Origin: DAHUYF01 sp035623985
GTDB taxonomy: Bacteria; Pseudomonadota; Alphaproteobacteria; ATCC43930; CGMCC-115725
Length of the DNA stretch: 64,000 nt
NCBI GenBank assembly: GCA_035623985.1
Contig: DASPSJ010000114.1
Location: forward strand, 62,001-126,000
Direction: 5' to 3'
The notes beneath the pieces are model-generated. The model saw only the letters and a program-made list of their open reading frames with translations. It searched no databases and was not told the DNA's origin. Shown here one piece after another: positions 19,450 to 28,206 of this stretch. The stretch's first letter is position 1, and every line of letters starts with the position of its first letter. The translations under genes were made by a program, and so were the position numbers.

Positions 19450-20568
19450 TCATAGCGCGCATTGCGCCTTGATGCCGGCGCTATGAGCGAAGGAGACAAG
19501 GGCTTCGCGCAGCGCCGGGTATTGGGCGCTGCATATTATCCGGCCCATTGAATCGGCCGCGAGCACGCCGCCGAGGAGCGGAGTCTGAAGCTTGGTGAAG
19601 CCGTTGCACTCCGCCGGCGGAGAAAACAGACCATCCGCGGCCTCCAGCGTGAGATACTCGCCGAGATTTCCGATATCGGTCGCAACGCCATTGCCGAAAA
19701 CGACAGCCAATCCTGCCGCGCGTGCACCGCGCGCAAGTGCCAGGGATTCCGAGATACCAAAGTTCTTGAACAGTTTCAATTTCACTCCATAGGAGCCCAT
19801 CGCCGCCGCACGCGCAATATCGTCTTCATCGTAGATGCATTCATCGAGAAGGATGGGCGCGAGTCCGGCGCGGCAGAGGGATTCCATGTCGGACCAGGCC
19901 TCGCGATGAACCGGCTGCTCGAACCAAAGCAGGCGCGAGGAGGCACAATCCGCGAGCAAGGCGGCAAAACGACGCGCATCCTCCGCCGAAAAGCCCTGGT
20001 TCGCGTCGAAGACCACGTGGAACCGGCGATCCGGAAATTCCTGAAGGGCGCAGCGCGCAGCCTGCGCATTGGCGTCGAGCGAGCCGCCCACCTTCACCTT
20101 GATGTAGGCGAAGCCAAGATCAAGCTGCTGGGCGATTGCAGCGCGGAAACGGGTAAGGGGGATTTCACCAGAGACCGGCGCATTGAGCGGAAATCGATTG
20201 GGCGCGGCCTGGGCCAGATAGCGCGGCAGCTCGACCGCTGTCATTACCGCCGAGGCGGCAAAGGGATTGCGAGCCCGTTCGCCGCGCGCGCGGCGAATGA
20301 GGGTTTCTTCGTTCCTCGCTGCGTCGCCTTCGAGAATTCTGGCGATTGTCGCACATATGCTTTCCGTAGTTTCCCATCCATATCCGGGTAGCGCCACGGC
20401 CTCGCCGAGTCCGACATCGCCATCTTCGTCCTCGGCATAGACCCAGATCGACTCGTAGGCCGTCAGCCGGGCAAACGACAGATCGTAGGGTTTCTCCAGC
20501 GGACAGGACGTTCGGCCCCAACCGAGCCGCCTGAAACGGCGCGTTCCGGCCTTAGGATCCGACGGCAT
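19450..20568 (-). CDS. enolase superfamily enzyme, MLE/dipeptide-epimerase-like
   Basis: A 372-residue protein (start at Met 20568; 20619 is also possible). The barrel carries the muconate-lactonizing-enzyme subgroup pattern: KxK at residues 157-159 (AYIKVKVG), metal ligands Asp188 (FDANQG), Glu217 (LWFEQP) and the LLDE pair near 242-243, and the opposing Lys in GVKLKLFKN near 263-265. Enzymes of this subgroup take a proton next to a carboxylate to epimerise dipeptides, cyclise muconate or make o-succinylbenzoate. Inside a surface-glycan module beside ATP-grasp and FemAB-like genes, an amino-acid or peptide-like substrate is worth considering. The exact reaction cannot be read from sequence. 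Confidence 0.85.
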   Translation of the reverse strand: MPSDPKAGTRRFRRLGWGRTSCPLEKPYDLSFARLTAYESIWVYAEDEDGDVGLGEAVALPGYGWETTESICATIARILEGDAARNEETLIRRARGERARNPFAASAVMTAVELPRYLAQAAPNRFPLNAPVSGEIPLTRFRAAIAQQLDLGFAYIKVKVGGSLDANAQAARCALQEFPDRRFHVVFDANQGFSAEDARRFAALLADCASSRLLWFEQPVHREAWSDMESLCRAGLAPILLDECIYDEDDIARAAAMGSYGVKLKLFKNFGISESLALARGARAAGLAVVFGNGVATDIGNLGEYLTLEAADGLFSPPAECNGFTKLQTPLLGGVLAADSMGRIICSAQYPALREALVSFAHSAGIKAQCAL

Positions 20569-22072
20569 TTCGGCGTAGACGGATGGAAGCCTCCCGTGCC
20601 ATTCGCGCTTCCCGGTCATCGACCATGAGGCGGCGACGCTTTAGCCGGTCATCCTCGGCATCCTTGTTCGCGCTTAGCACGTAGCCGACCGGATGGTACC
20701 GGTGGCCCGGGTTGACGCTGAGCGCCAAACGACCGGCCGCGAGACGGCCCGCCATCGCGATTGCGTTTTTCAAGCCGTCAACGAGCTGATCAACGTCGAC
20801 CACGGCGTCCCCGACGATACGACCAACGAGCGGCCGCGACATGACGGTATGGTGACGCAGGAACGAGGTCATCAGCCGGATCGAGTAGGTGTCGTATCCG
20901 GCGCTCTCCGTCAAGGTGATCGGCGCCACGAGAAGATCCGACCAGGCGTAGTCGCCACGCCGCAGGTAGCGGGTTCGTTCGATGAAAGTCTGATAATTGC
21001 CGACCATTCGCGAACGGTCCCGGGCCGTGGCCACCACCGGAATCAAAGCGTCGTGGTGCAGCAGATTGGCGTGCAGCTCCGGTAGATCGTCGTTTTCCGA
21101 CTTGATGATACAGCGATAGACATCGTCGATGTCGATGTGCGTAGGACAGATGTCGCAGGCAATGCAGCGCTTGATGCTGCGTCGGGTCAAATCCACGACG
21201 GTTGCCTTCATATGCGATCTCAATTGCGCGGCCAGCGCGTCGACGATGCGCTGCGCAATTCCGTCGACATCCTCGAGGATCAGGAAGAGCGCGCCGGGCA
21301 GTGTGTTAAGTTGGCGCGTCGTCGCCAAGGCCGGTAATACCTTGGCCATTCGCCGTCCGACGCCCATCGAGGTGTCGATGCCGTACATATCCTTGTGCAT
21401 CGTCCCGACGTCGCCGGCATGTCCGGTGCCGCCATATTGAGCGGTGGTGTCGCTGTCGTTGCCCACCGCGAGCATCCCTAGGCCGAGCATGTCGATCATT
21501 TGGTAGATCAAGGTCGTTTCCTGCCCGCCGTTGCGCTTTGCGCCGACCGCGATGCCGCCATAGAGTCGCCCCGCGAGGCCCTCGCGCAGCGAGCGGTCTC
21601 GGGCGATAAAGTCGATGAGGCTTTCGGCCAGACTGCCGCGGTCGCCGAAATACACCGGCCCCGAAAGGAGCAGCCCATCGGCCTCAAGCAAAGCCTGGCG
21701 AAGACGCTCTGGATGGCGGAGGTTGCCATTCGTGTCGAAATACTCGGCGAGCGACAGATGCGCGACCTCGGCGCCTTCCTGCGCCGCCGCCCACAGCGCC
21801 GCAGCCAAAGCCACTTCGGAATTGCTAAGCCCGCTTTGGCCGTTGGATTTCGCCAGGTTCCGATAGATCTCGAGAAACGTCCTACCCTCGCGGCGGCCGG
21901 CCTGGAGAAAGTTCTCAAGGTGCAGTTCCGACTCACGGGTCAGGAATTGCATCAGCGACGCCTTGTCCGAATTTTCGGCAAGCTGCTCGACGAGCCGCCG
22001 GTTGCCGCCGCCCCATCGTGCGTTGCGCAGGCTCGCGGCAATACCGAGCAACCGTGGCGCACATGCAGTCAT
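20552..22072 (-). CDS. tandem flavodoxin-fold oxidoreductase fusion
   Basis: A 506-residue protein formed of two NAD(P)H:FMN-reductase/flavodoxin-like halves. Half 1 opens LLGIAASLRNARWGGGNRR, the phosphate loop for FMN, and has GLLLSGPVYFGDRGSLAESL at about 133-152 and a GGIAVGAKRNGGQET segment. Half 2 starts near residue 260, has the Cys motif CIACDICP at 303-310 (Cys 303, 306, 309), and then DALIPVVATARDRSRMVGNYQ and a second flavin-site-like block (LLVAPITL). The usual family member is a single domain of about 180-250 residues. It presumably reduces an intermediate with FMN and perhaps a metal or Fe-S site at the Cys motif. It overlaps the enolase-like gene by 17 bp. Confidence 0.75.
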   Translation of the reverse strand: MTACAPRLLGIAASLRNARWGGGNRRLVEQLAENSDKASLMQFLTRESELHLENFLQAGRREGRTFLEIYRNLAKSNGQSGLSNSEVALAAALWAAAQEGAEVAHLSLAEYFDTNGNLRHPERLRQALLEADGLLLSGPVYFGDRGSLAESLIDFIARDRSLREGLAGRLYGGIAVGAKRNGGQETTLIYQMIDMLGLGMLAVGNDSDTTAQYGGTGHAGDVGTMHKDMYGIDTSMGVGRRMAKVLPALATTRQLNTLPGALFLILEDVDGIAQRIVDALAAQLRSHMKATVVDLTRRSIKRCIACDICPTHIDIDDVYRCIIKSENDDLPELHANLLHHDALIPVVATARDRSRMVGNYQTFIERTRYLRRGDYAWSDLLVAPITLTESAGYDTYSIRLMTSFLRHHTVMSRPLVGRIVGDAVVDVDQLVDGLKNAIAMAGRLAAGRLALSVNPGHRYHPVGYVLSANKDAEDDRLKRRRLMVDDREARMAREASIRLRRNAVGS

Positions 22073-22138
22073 GTCAAAGTTCCCCCCGGCGAGGATAGCC
22101 TAACAGGCGGGAAAGTTTCACCTTTGCGCCGGCAAAAG

Positions 22139-22930
22139 TCAAACGCTGCGACCCGGCTGGGAGGTTGCCGCGCGCCACAACGCATTGATCGCGCCGGCCG
22201 GTGCGGTGGGAATGCGGCGTGACGCGACGTGCGACAAAAGGTCCAGCAAAAAGGTCCGAATTCCTCGACCGGGATGGCGTGCGGCCAGCAGCCGCGCGGG
22301 ATCGTGAAAGAAGCCTTTGGTCGTGACATAGAAGGGGTCGGTAGGGGCGTTCACATAGACGATGTTCGGATGGAAATCGAGCACCTTGAGGCCCGGACGC
22401 TCGAGGCCGAGACGGGCGAAGTCGAAATCGGTGACGCCGTTCATGATGTCGAAATGATCGGCATAATAGGTCGGGATCTCGATGATGCCATGATGCTTCC
22501 AGAACGGCCGCAACCCGTCGACGAACGGCATTTGATAGCTACAGTCATATTCGATGCCGAGACGACGATAGAGCGGCAGGAGGGTCGAATCGTAATGGAG
22601 GCTGTGGGAACGGACACCCTTGGCTTCGGGGGCGAAAGCGAGCGTCGTCGTGACCACGTGGTCCTGGACCTCCTCATCGGATCGGGTTGCGGCATCCGGT
22701 AGGCGTCGATAGGTGTCGCTGCTGCGGCGAAAATTCGGATGAAGCCCACGCTCGTGGCCCGGCACCACCACCCCTGCATGGGTCACGAAAAACGTCGCGA
22801 CAATTCCATGGTCATCGAAGAGCGCCCGCAAATCGTCGAGCACGGCTGGTGACGCCCATTCCACATCGACGGTGAAGCAGACCGTGTTAGGAGCGAGACC
22901 ATCGGGCCAGCGAAAATCGCTCGGGATCAT
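22139..22930 (-). CDS. polysaccharide deacetylase family protein
   Basis: A 263-residue member of the NodB-homology carbohydrate esterase group. VCFTVDVEWAS supplies the catalytic Asp and metal-binding Asp, GIVATFFVTHAGVV is strand 2, GVRSHSLHYDSTLL the RxxH-type motif, and LDFHPNIVYVNAP the late His. The Met at 22930 starts about 15 residues before the first motif; an upstream Met at 22978 is possible. I see no signal peptide, so it may act in the cytosol on an N-acetylated sugar precursor rather than on finished polymer. It is the first gene of the leftward operon. Confidence 0.85.
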   Translation of the reverse strand: MIPSDFRWPDGLAPNTVCFTVDVEWASPAVLDDLRALFDDHGIVATFFVTHAGVVVPGHERGLHPNFRRSSDTYRRLPDAATRSDEEVQDHVVTTTLAFAPEAKGVRSHSLHYDSTLLPLYRRLGIEYDCSYQMPFVDGLRPFWKHHGIIEIPTYYADHFDIMNGVTDFDFARLGLERPGLKVLDFHPNIVYVNAPTDPFYVTTKGFFHDPARLLAARHPGRGIRTFLLDLLSHVASRRIPTAPAGAINALWRAATSQPGRSV

Positions 22931-23117
22931 GCGGTGCGCCTGGGGGAAAGAGACCGGCCGGCATTGTAGCCGCTTCAAACTTGGGGTAAAAGATGATCGC
23001 CATGATTGCGGTTCGGCGAGGTGAACAGGAGGCCGCTATTCTGCGCCGCTCGATCGATCCGGATACCGCCGCGCGGGCTCAGCCTTTCCACCGGCCGTTT
23101 GGACGGTAGCGCCCGCG
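22931..23117. promoter_or_regulatory. divergent promoter region of the ATP-grasp/enolase module
   Basis: A 187-bp gap between two head-to-head operons. All transcripts for the leftward deacetylase operon and the rightward ATP-grasp operon must start here. I find no textbook -35/-10 pair and no obvious operator. The shared control region suggests that both halves of the module are expressed together. Confidence 0.4.
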
Positions 23118-23936
23118 ATGGAGGAGGTGGTCGTTCTCGGAGCAGAGGCCCAGGCGGCGAGTTCGCTCGCCTTGGCGTTTCCCGAGCGGCGCTTCGTTTT
23201 CGTCAGCGATTGTCCCGTCATCGACGGATGGGATCTGGCGAATGTTCGCATGCTCTACAGTGAGCCGCAGCAGGCTTTGCGCTATGTGGCGGGAAAGGAA
23301 TCAGTGCCGCTGTCGGCGCGGTGGCGGCAGGATCCGGAGGCAACAAGCCTCTCGAGTCTTTTCCCCCTGATCGACGATCGCCTCCCCGGTAGCATTGTGC
23401 CGTTGCTGCGCCATCCATCGACGGTAATGCGCGCGATCGCCAAAGGAGATCGGTGGCATCGCCCCGATTATCCGGTGGCCGGTACGGCATCCGAGCTTGC
23501 CGATCTCGCCGATCCTCACGGCTGCGGGCTGGTCTATCAGGAGTTCATCGCCAATAAGGGAACGGTGATGGCCATCGGCCGGCGCGCGAGATCGGGCTTT
23601 GTCGCAATAGGGCTCTTTCGCGTCCTGATGGAGCGGTTCTTTCGCATCGATCTCCTGCAAGCGGCAGAAAGCGTCGCGATGCCGGATCTCTGGAATGCCT
23701 CCCGGGCGGTACTTGCGGCGCTTTCCTGGCAAGGCTGGTTTACCATGAATTGGCTCCTAAGCGATGCCGAGCCGCGTCTTTCGGCCTTTCGCCCGGTTCC
23801 CAAATCCGTCTTCGGCTGCTTCCGCAGGGCCGGCATCGATCTGTTCGTTCCTCCCGTCGAAGATACGCTCCTTCCCCCGGGGTTGCGCATGGTCGCGGCG
23901 CCTCATTACGCGGAGTTTCAATGGCTCAGGGGATAG
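23118..23936 (+). CDS. ATP-grasp-related protein, apparently degenerate
   Basis: A 272-residue protein. It opens like an ATP-grasp pre-domain (VVVLGAEAQAASSLALAFP). The middle GDRWHRPDYPVAGTASELAD and VYQEFIANKGTVMAIGRRAR resemble the strand that ends in a Glu-Phe dyad and the following hinge in ATP-grasp ligases (compare VVQEFVPGRTY in the next gene). I do not see a clear Gly-rich nucleotide loop or the late metal-binding ExN motif. It may be a partner subunit or a pseudoenzyme for the ligase encoded next, which it overlaps by 16 bp. Confidence 0.6.
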   Translation: MEEVVVLGAEAQAASSLALAFPERRFVFVSDCPVIDGWDLANVRMLYSEPQQALRYVAGKESVPLSARWRQDPEATSLSSLFPLIDDRLPGSIVPLLRHPSTVMRAIAKGDRWHRPDYPVAGTASELADLADPHGCGLVYQEFIANKGTVMAIGRRARSGFVAIGLFRVLMERFFRIDLLQAAESVAMPDLWNASRAVLAALSWQGWFTMNWLLSDAEPRLSAFRPVPKSVFGCFRRAGIDLFVPPVEDTLLPPGLRMVAAPHYAEFQWLRG

Positions 23937-24937
23937 TCGATGTTCTCGTGCTTTCCGCCAGCGCATCGGCGGTCAACTACATCAAGACTCTCGCCGGCAA
24001 TCCCGGCATAAGATTGCACGTCACCGATGCCGATCCCTATTGCCCAGGGCTCTACGATCGCGGAGTCATACCGGCCTGGCTGCCGCGCGCGCGAGAGACC
24101 GGAGCCTATCGTGCCGCGCTCGACCGGCTACTCGTGGATCGCGGCATCGACGTGTTGATCCCGACTTCCGATTACGATGTCGAGGCGGTCGTCGATTATC
24201 TGCATGACGGCTGGTCGCCAAAGCCGCGTTTGTTTCGGCCGCCGTGGCGGGCTCTCCATGATCTCTCCAGCAAGGAGCGTCTGATGGCACGCGTCGGCGA
24301 CGCGTTGCCTCACGTCGTGCCGCGAACCTGGAGATCGGGCGAAGCTACCGCCGGTATACCCCATCCCGTCGTGGTGAAGCCGATCGCGGAAAGCGGCGGG
24401 AAGGGCGTCAGCATCGTTCATCGCTCCGAAGACCTGCCCGCGGCGCTTGCGCGCGCGACGGCCCTCTATGAGGAGGCATATGTCGTTCAGGAATTCGTCC
24501 CGGGGCGTACTTATGTGGTGACGCTGGTCTATGATCAGGTGGGCCGGCTTGTCGTCGCGGTACCAATGCGCTCGAATCTGACATTCTTCACCTGGGGCGG
24601 CGGCGGCTGTGCCGGAGAGCTTGTGGACGCTCCGGAACTGCAGCACCTCAGCCACGCCGTGATCGAGGCCTGCGGCGGCTGGTGTGGGCCAATCAACCTC
24701 GAATGGCGCCATCACAGCGAGACCGGCGGCTATTATCTGATGGAAGCCAATTGTCGGCTCAACGGCTACAGCTACCTCACGACCATGAATGGGCTTTCGC
24801 TGCCGCGGGTTGTCCTGTCGCTGCTCCTCGAATCGCCATTGCCGCCACTTGACCTGCCTCCGTCGCGCAGCCGCCGGAATTTCGTACTCGGCTACCGTGA
24901 GACGGCGGTTGACCGGTGGATCGTGGACCCAGGCTGA
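23921..24937 (+). CDS. ATP-grasp ligase
   Basis: A 338-residue ATP-grasp enzyme of the CarB-like type. The pre-domain reads VDVLVLSASASAVNYIKTLA and LIPTSDYDVEAVVDYL. The ATP-binding half has HPVVVKPIAESGGKGVSIVH (Lys and Gly-rich loop), AYVVQEFVPGRTYVVTLVYD, and the metal site YLMEANCRLNGYS. Such enzymes activate a carboxylate as acyl-phosphate and join it to an amine, alcohol or thiol. The gene runs straight into the FemAB-like gene (TGATG overlap). Substrate unknown; an amide on a glycan sugar would fit the neighbours. Confidence 0.85.
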   Translation: MAQGIVDVLVLSASASAVNYIKTLAGNPGIRLHVTDADPYCPGLYDRGVIPAWLPRARETGAYRAALDRLLVDRGIDVLIPTSDYDVEAVVDYLHDGWSPKPRLFRPPWRALHDLSSKERLMARVGDALPHVVPRTWRSGEATAGIPHPVVVKPIAESGGKGVSIVHRSEDLPAALARATALYEEAYVVQEFVPGRTYVVTLVYDQVGRLVVAVPMRSNLTFFTWGGGGCAGELVDAPELQHLSHAVIEACGGWCGPINLEWRHHSETGGYYLMEANCRLNGYSYLTTMNGLSLPRVVLSLLLESPLPPLDLPPSRSRRNFVLGYRETAVDRWIVDPG

Positions 24938-25956
24938 TGATGAACGTGCCGAGTCCGCCGGTCATGATTGCACCGCTCGATCGGGACGAAGAGGCGCAGT
25001 GGGGAAGATTTCTCGAGACCGCGGATCATGCGACGGTGTTCCACGACCTTCGCTTTCTCGCCTACCATCCGCCTGGACGTTTCCGGTTTCACCATCTGGT
25101 AGCACGGCGTGCAGGTGAGATCGTGGCGCTTCTGCCTGGCGGCTTTGCCGCTGACGACGAGCGCCCGATGTTTGTCTCGCCGCTCGGCGGATCGGTCGGC
25201 GGGCCGGCACTGAAGCCCGATCTTGCCGCGAAAGACATTTTGGAGCTTGTTGCTTCGTTTCAGAACCACGCTCGCGTGCAAGGCTGGTCCGGCATCGAGA
25301 TGACGCTGCCCCCTGCGATCTACCATGAGCGTGCTTCCGACATACTGGGCTTCTCGCTGTTTTTTCGGGGCTTCCGGCTGACGAATCGGTGGCTCTGCCC
25401 GATGATCCCGCTTATACCGGGCAGGCGAGACCAGTATCGAGGACTGTTCCGCGGCACCTATGCCAACCGCGTGCGTGCCAACTTGAGAAGGGGATTTTCC
25501 ATCGTCGATGGCGGAGTCGAGCAGCTCGAGAATTTCCTCGCCGTTTTCCGTGACACCTATGAGCGCCATGGCGTTTCCGCCACCCACGCTCCGGAGGAAA
25601 TTGCCGACCTGCTGCGGCGGCTGCCGGAGCGCGTCAGACTCCATATCGCGCTGTTCCATGGCGAGCCGGTGGCTGGCCTTCTGGTATTCCTTATCAATCC
25701 GCGGGTCGCATATACGTTCTACATTTGCATGAGCGCCGCCTACCCGCGCGAATCCGGCAACGTGTCGGCCGTCGCCTCTCTGATCGATTGGCTGTCAGAA
25801 CGTCATTATCGCTGGCTCGACCTCGGCCCGACTGCTCGGGCGTCCAGCTTCAATGCAGGCGTCACCTTCTTCAAGGAAGGTCTCGGCGCGATCGGCCAAT
25901 GCCGCGACCAATGGCGCTGGATCGCAACGGACGAAGTTTCCGCCGTCGCGAACTGA
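24937..25956 (+). CDS. FemAB/GNAT-type transferase
   Basis: A 339-residue protein with the double-GNAT layout of FemAB-like transferases. The first half has TVFHDLRFLAYHPPGRFRF and FHHLVARRAGEIVALLPGGF, the typical surface-polysaccharide FemAB opening. The second half has NRVRANLRRGFSIVDGG and LHIALFHGEPVAGLLVFLI and ends YRWLDLGPTARASSFNAGV..FFKEGLG, the C-terminal GNAT signature. Family members add an aminoacyl or acyl group to an amine, in peptidoglycan from aminoacyl-tRNA, and in capsule or exosortase clusters from unknown donors. Coupling to the ATP-grasp ligase suggests the two act in sequence. Confidence 0.8.
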   Translation: MMNVPSPPVMIAPLDRDEEAQWGRFLETADHATVFHDLRFLAYHPPGRFRFHHLVARRAGEIVALLPGGFAADDERPMFVSPLGGSVGGPALKPDLAAKDILELVASFQNHARVQGWSGIEMTLPPAIYHERASDILGFSLFFRGFRLTNRWLCPMIPLIPGRRDQYRGLFRGTYANRVRANLRRGFSIVDGGVEQLENFLAVFRDTYERHGVSATHAPEEIADLLRRLPERVRLHIALFHGEPVAGLLVFLINPRVAYTFYICMSAAYPRESGNVSAVASLIDWLSERHYRWLDLGPTARASSFNAGVTFFKEGLGAIGQCRDQWRWIATDEVSAVAN

Positions 25957-25968
25957 TGGTCGTTCAAA

Positions 25969-28176
25969 ATGGGCAGCGAAGAAATCAACCGATCGTCCCT
26001 TGACGCCGCCCCCCGAAGCCTGTCGCTGCCCGCGACCGCAGTCATTTTCGTTCTGCTCGTCGCCGTGCTTTGCGTTGCCTTCATGCTCAATGCCAATTTT
26101 CTGCTGTTTGGGCTTGATGGAATGGATTGGACGATCACCTTCGCGACGCAGGCGTTGGATAAAGTTCCGTTCACGCAGGAGGGCGTCGACCCGCTGCAGG
26201 GCAGCTTTGATGCCTATGTTCCTGTCTTTCGCGAGTATCTGCTGCCGGACGCGCTGGCGCTCATCTTCTCTCACGCGCCGGCGAGCAGGGTTGTGATCTA
26301 CGCGAACTACGGGGCGTTCCTGCTTCTCGCGGCCTATCAGTGTGCTCGCCGAACGGGATTCGACCGGCCGGCGGCGCTCTTGGGGGGATTCATGCTGCCG
26401 GTTGTGAGTCTCCCGGTTTTTTTCAATCACACGAGCCAGTTCTATCCGCTCTTCTCGCTCAATCCGCACATTTCCCAAATCGTCGCCATGTCGCTGCTGA
26501 TTGTCGCCGCATTTTGGGCGATCGACGGTCGATCGCCGGCGCGGTCGATCGCCTTGATCTTCGTCCCGGCTCTCTGCGTCGTTCTGTCGATTCTTGGCAA
26601 CGCCGGCGGCTTCGTTCTGCTGGTGCCGGCGACGGCCATCTACGGCGGCGCATCCCTGTTTCTGCGACAAGATCGGCGCGATCGGGCGATGCGTGTTGTC
26701 GCGATCGCGCTGGCGATTGTCGTCCCCGCCGCGCTCGGGATGATCACGTATTACCGCGGCCTTGTCGGCTACACTGCCTATAACTTCTTTTCTGACGAGT
26801 TCGAGCAGACCCGCGCCAGTCTCTTCTCGGCCTCGACGCTCTACTGGCTCTCGCCCTTTGGAAAATACGCGATCGCCGGCGGCCTGCTGGGTGCGGCCGG
26901 CATCGCCCTGATGCAGCGCGGCGGACTGCGCCTCTTCGCGCTGACCCATCTTGCCGCAACCTTGGGCGTTCTGACCGCTGCTACCGCCGTTGTGACCTAT
27001 GCCGACTGGTACAAGGGACCTTCGCCGGTTTATTTCGAGATTGCATTCTGGCCCTACAGCTTGTTCTTCGGCGCGGCCGTCGTTCTGGCAGTCGGCGGAG
27101 CGATTCTGCGCCTATTGGCGCGAATCGCGCGGGTACGCGCCGTCGTCGCGATCGCGCGACAAAGCGCGGCAACGATTCTCGTGATCGTGGCGGGAATTGT
27201 GCTCGTCTATGACGTCGCTGGAGCGTTGCGGTCGCCGCAAAGGCAAATCAGCAAGAATCAGTTCTTTCCGATCCGGCCGACGGCGATCACCGATTATCTC
27301 GCGAAAACCACCGCGCTCAAGCCGGGAGCGCCTTTCAAAGGCCTTGTTGCGACGGTCGACGGCATTGATGGCAATTCGTCAATCGATTGGTTCGTGTTGC
27401 ACGATCGCGACGCCGAGCTATGGCAAAAGACGGGTAACGACCACCGTATCGTTGGACTCAAATACTTTGGCATTCCGACCCTGTTCGACTACTCGACATA
27501 CATGACGCCGCCCTACTATTTGCTGCTGAGCGATTTTCTGTCGCGCCCCGCCGATCGGCAGGTCCGCTCGATCGTGCTGCTGTCGCGACTCGATGCGCCA
27601 ATAATGCAGCTCTGGGGCGTGCGCTATGTGATCGTGGACTCGGATTCCGGGATCGGAACGACGGTTGCGACCGTAGCCGTCCCCGGCGGGCCCGCACTCT
27701 TGCTCAAAGAGCTGCTCGATCCCAATCTCGGCGACTATTCGCCGACCGAGGCGATCCAGGTGCCCGATTACCGGTCCGGACTGCGGATCTTGCATGGAAG
27801 CGGCTTTGACGGTCGAACGCGTGTGGTCACCGACAGCACGCTCGATGGGCCGTTTGTCGCGGCGAGCAGCGTTCAGCTCGTTTTCGAAAGGGACGGGTTT
27901 CACATAAGCGCGCAAAGTCGCAGTCGCTCACTGCTCGTTCTGCCGGCGCAGTATAGTCACTGCTGGTCCGTCCAAGGCTCGGGGGAGCCGCATCTTTTCC
28001 GCGCCGATCTCATGCAGTTGGGCGTCAGCTTTTCCGGCGCCCTTGATGCCGAACTTGTCTTTCGCTATGGCCCCCTTTTCGCGGGGCAATGCCGCGTCGA
28101 CGACGCCAACGATATGATCAGGCTTCGCATTGGCGAGGCACGCGAATATGATGCGGCTGACGCTGGCAAGCCGTGA
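25969..28176 (+). CDS. large polytopic membrane protein, GT-C-like
   Basis: A 735-residue protein. The first 430 residues hold about ten to twelve hydrophobic segments with a long first periplasmic loop (GLDGMDWTITFATQALDKV), a layout like GT-C glycosyltransferases or YfhO-type proteins that use polyprenyl-linked sugars. The C-terminal third is soluble and beta-rich, probably periplasmic. I cannot assign the catalytic Asp with confidence; Asp in the GLDGMD loop is a candidate. It is 12 bp downstream of the FemAB-like gene. A role in periplasmic sugar transfer is inference. Confidence 0.6.
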   Translation: MGSEEINRSSLDAAPRSLSLPATAVIFVLLVAVLCVAFMLNANFLLFGLDGMDWTITFATQALDKVPFTQEGVDPLQGSFDAYVPVFREYLLPDALALIFSHAPASRVVIYANYGAFLLLAAYQCARRTGFDRPAALLGGFMLPVVSLPVFFNHTSQFYPLFSLNPHISQIVAMSLLIVAAFWAIDGRSPARSIALIFVPALCVVLSILGNAGGFVLLVPATAIYGGASLFLRQDRRDRAMRVVAIALAIVVPAALGMITYYRGLVGYTAYNFFSDEFEQTRASLFSASTLYWLSPFGKYAIAGGLLGAAGIALMQRGGLRLFALTHLAATLGVLTAATAVVTYADWYKGPSPVYFEIAFWPYSLFFGAAVVLAVGGAILRLLARIARVRAVVAIARQSAATILVIVAGIVLVYDVAGALRSPQRQISKNQFFPIRPTAITDYLAKTTALKPGAPFKGLVATVDGIDGNSSIDWFVLHDRDAELWQKTGNDHRIVGLKYFGIPTLFDYSTYMTPPYYLLLSDFLSRPADRQVRSIVLLSRLDAPIMQLWGVRYVIVDSDSGIGTTVATVAVPGGPALLLKELLDPNLGDYSPTEAIQVPDYRSGLRILHGSGFDGRTRVVTDSTLDGPFVAASSVQLVFERDGFHISAQSRSRSLLVLPAQYSHCWSVQGSGEPHLFRADLMQLGVSFSGALDAELVFRYGPLFAGQCRVDDANDMIRLRIGEAREYDAADAGKP

Positions 28177-28206
28177 TTGGCCGCAAGACCATTGGATGGG
28201 GGTAGG

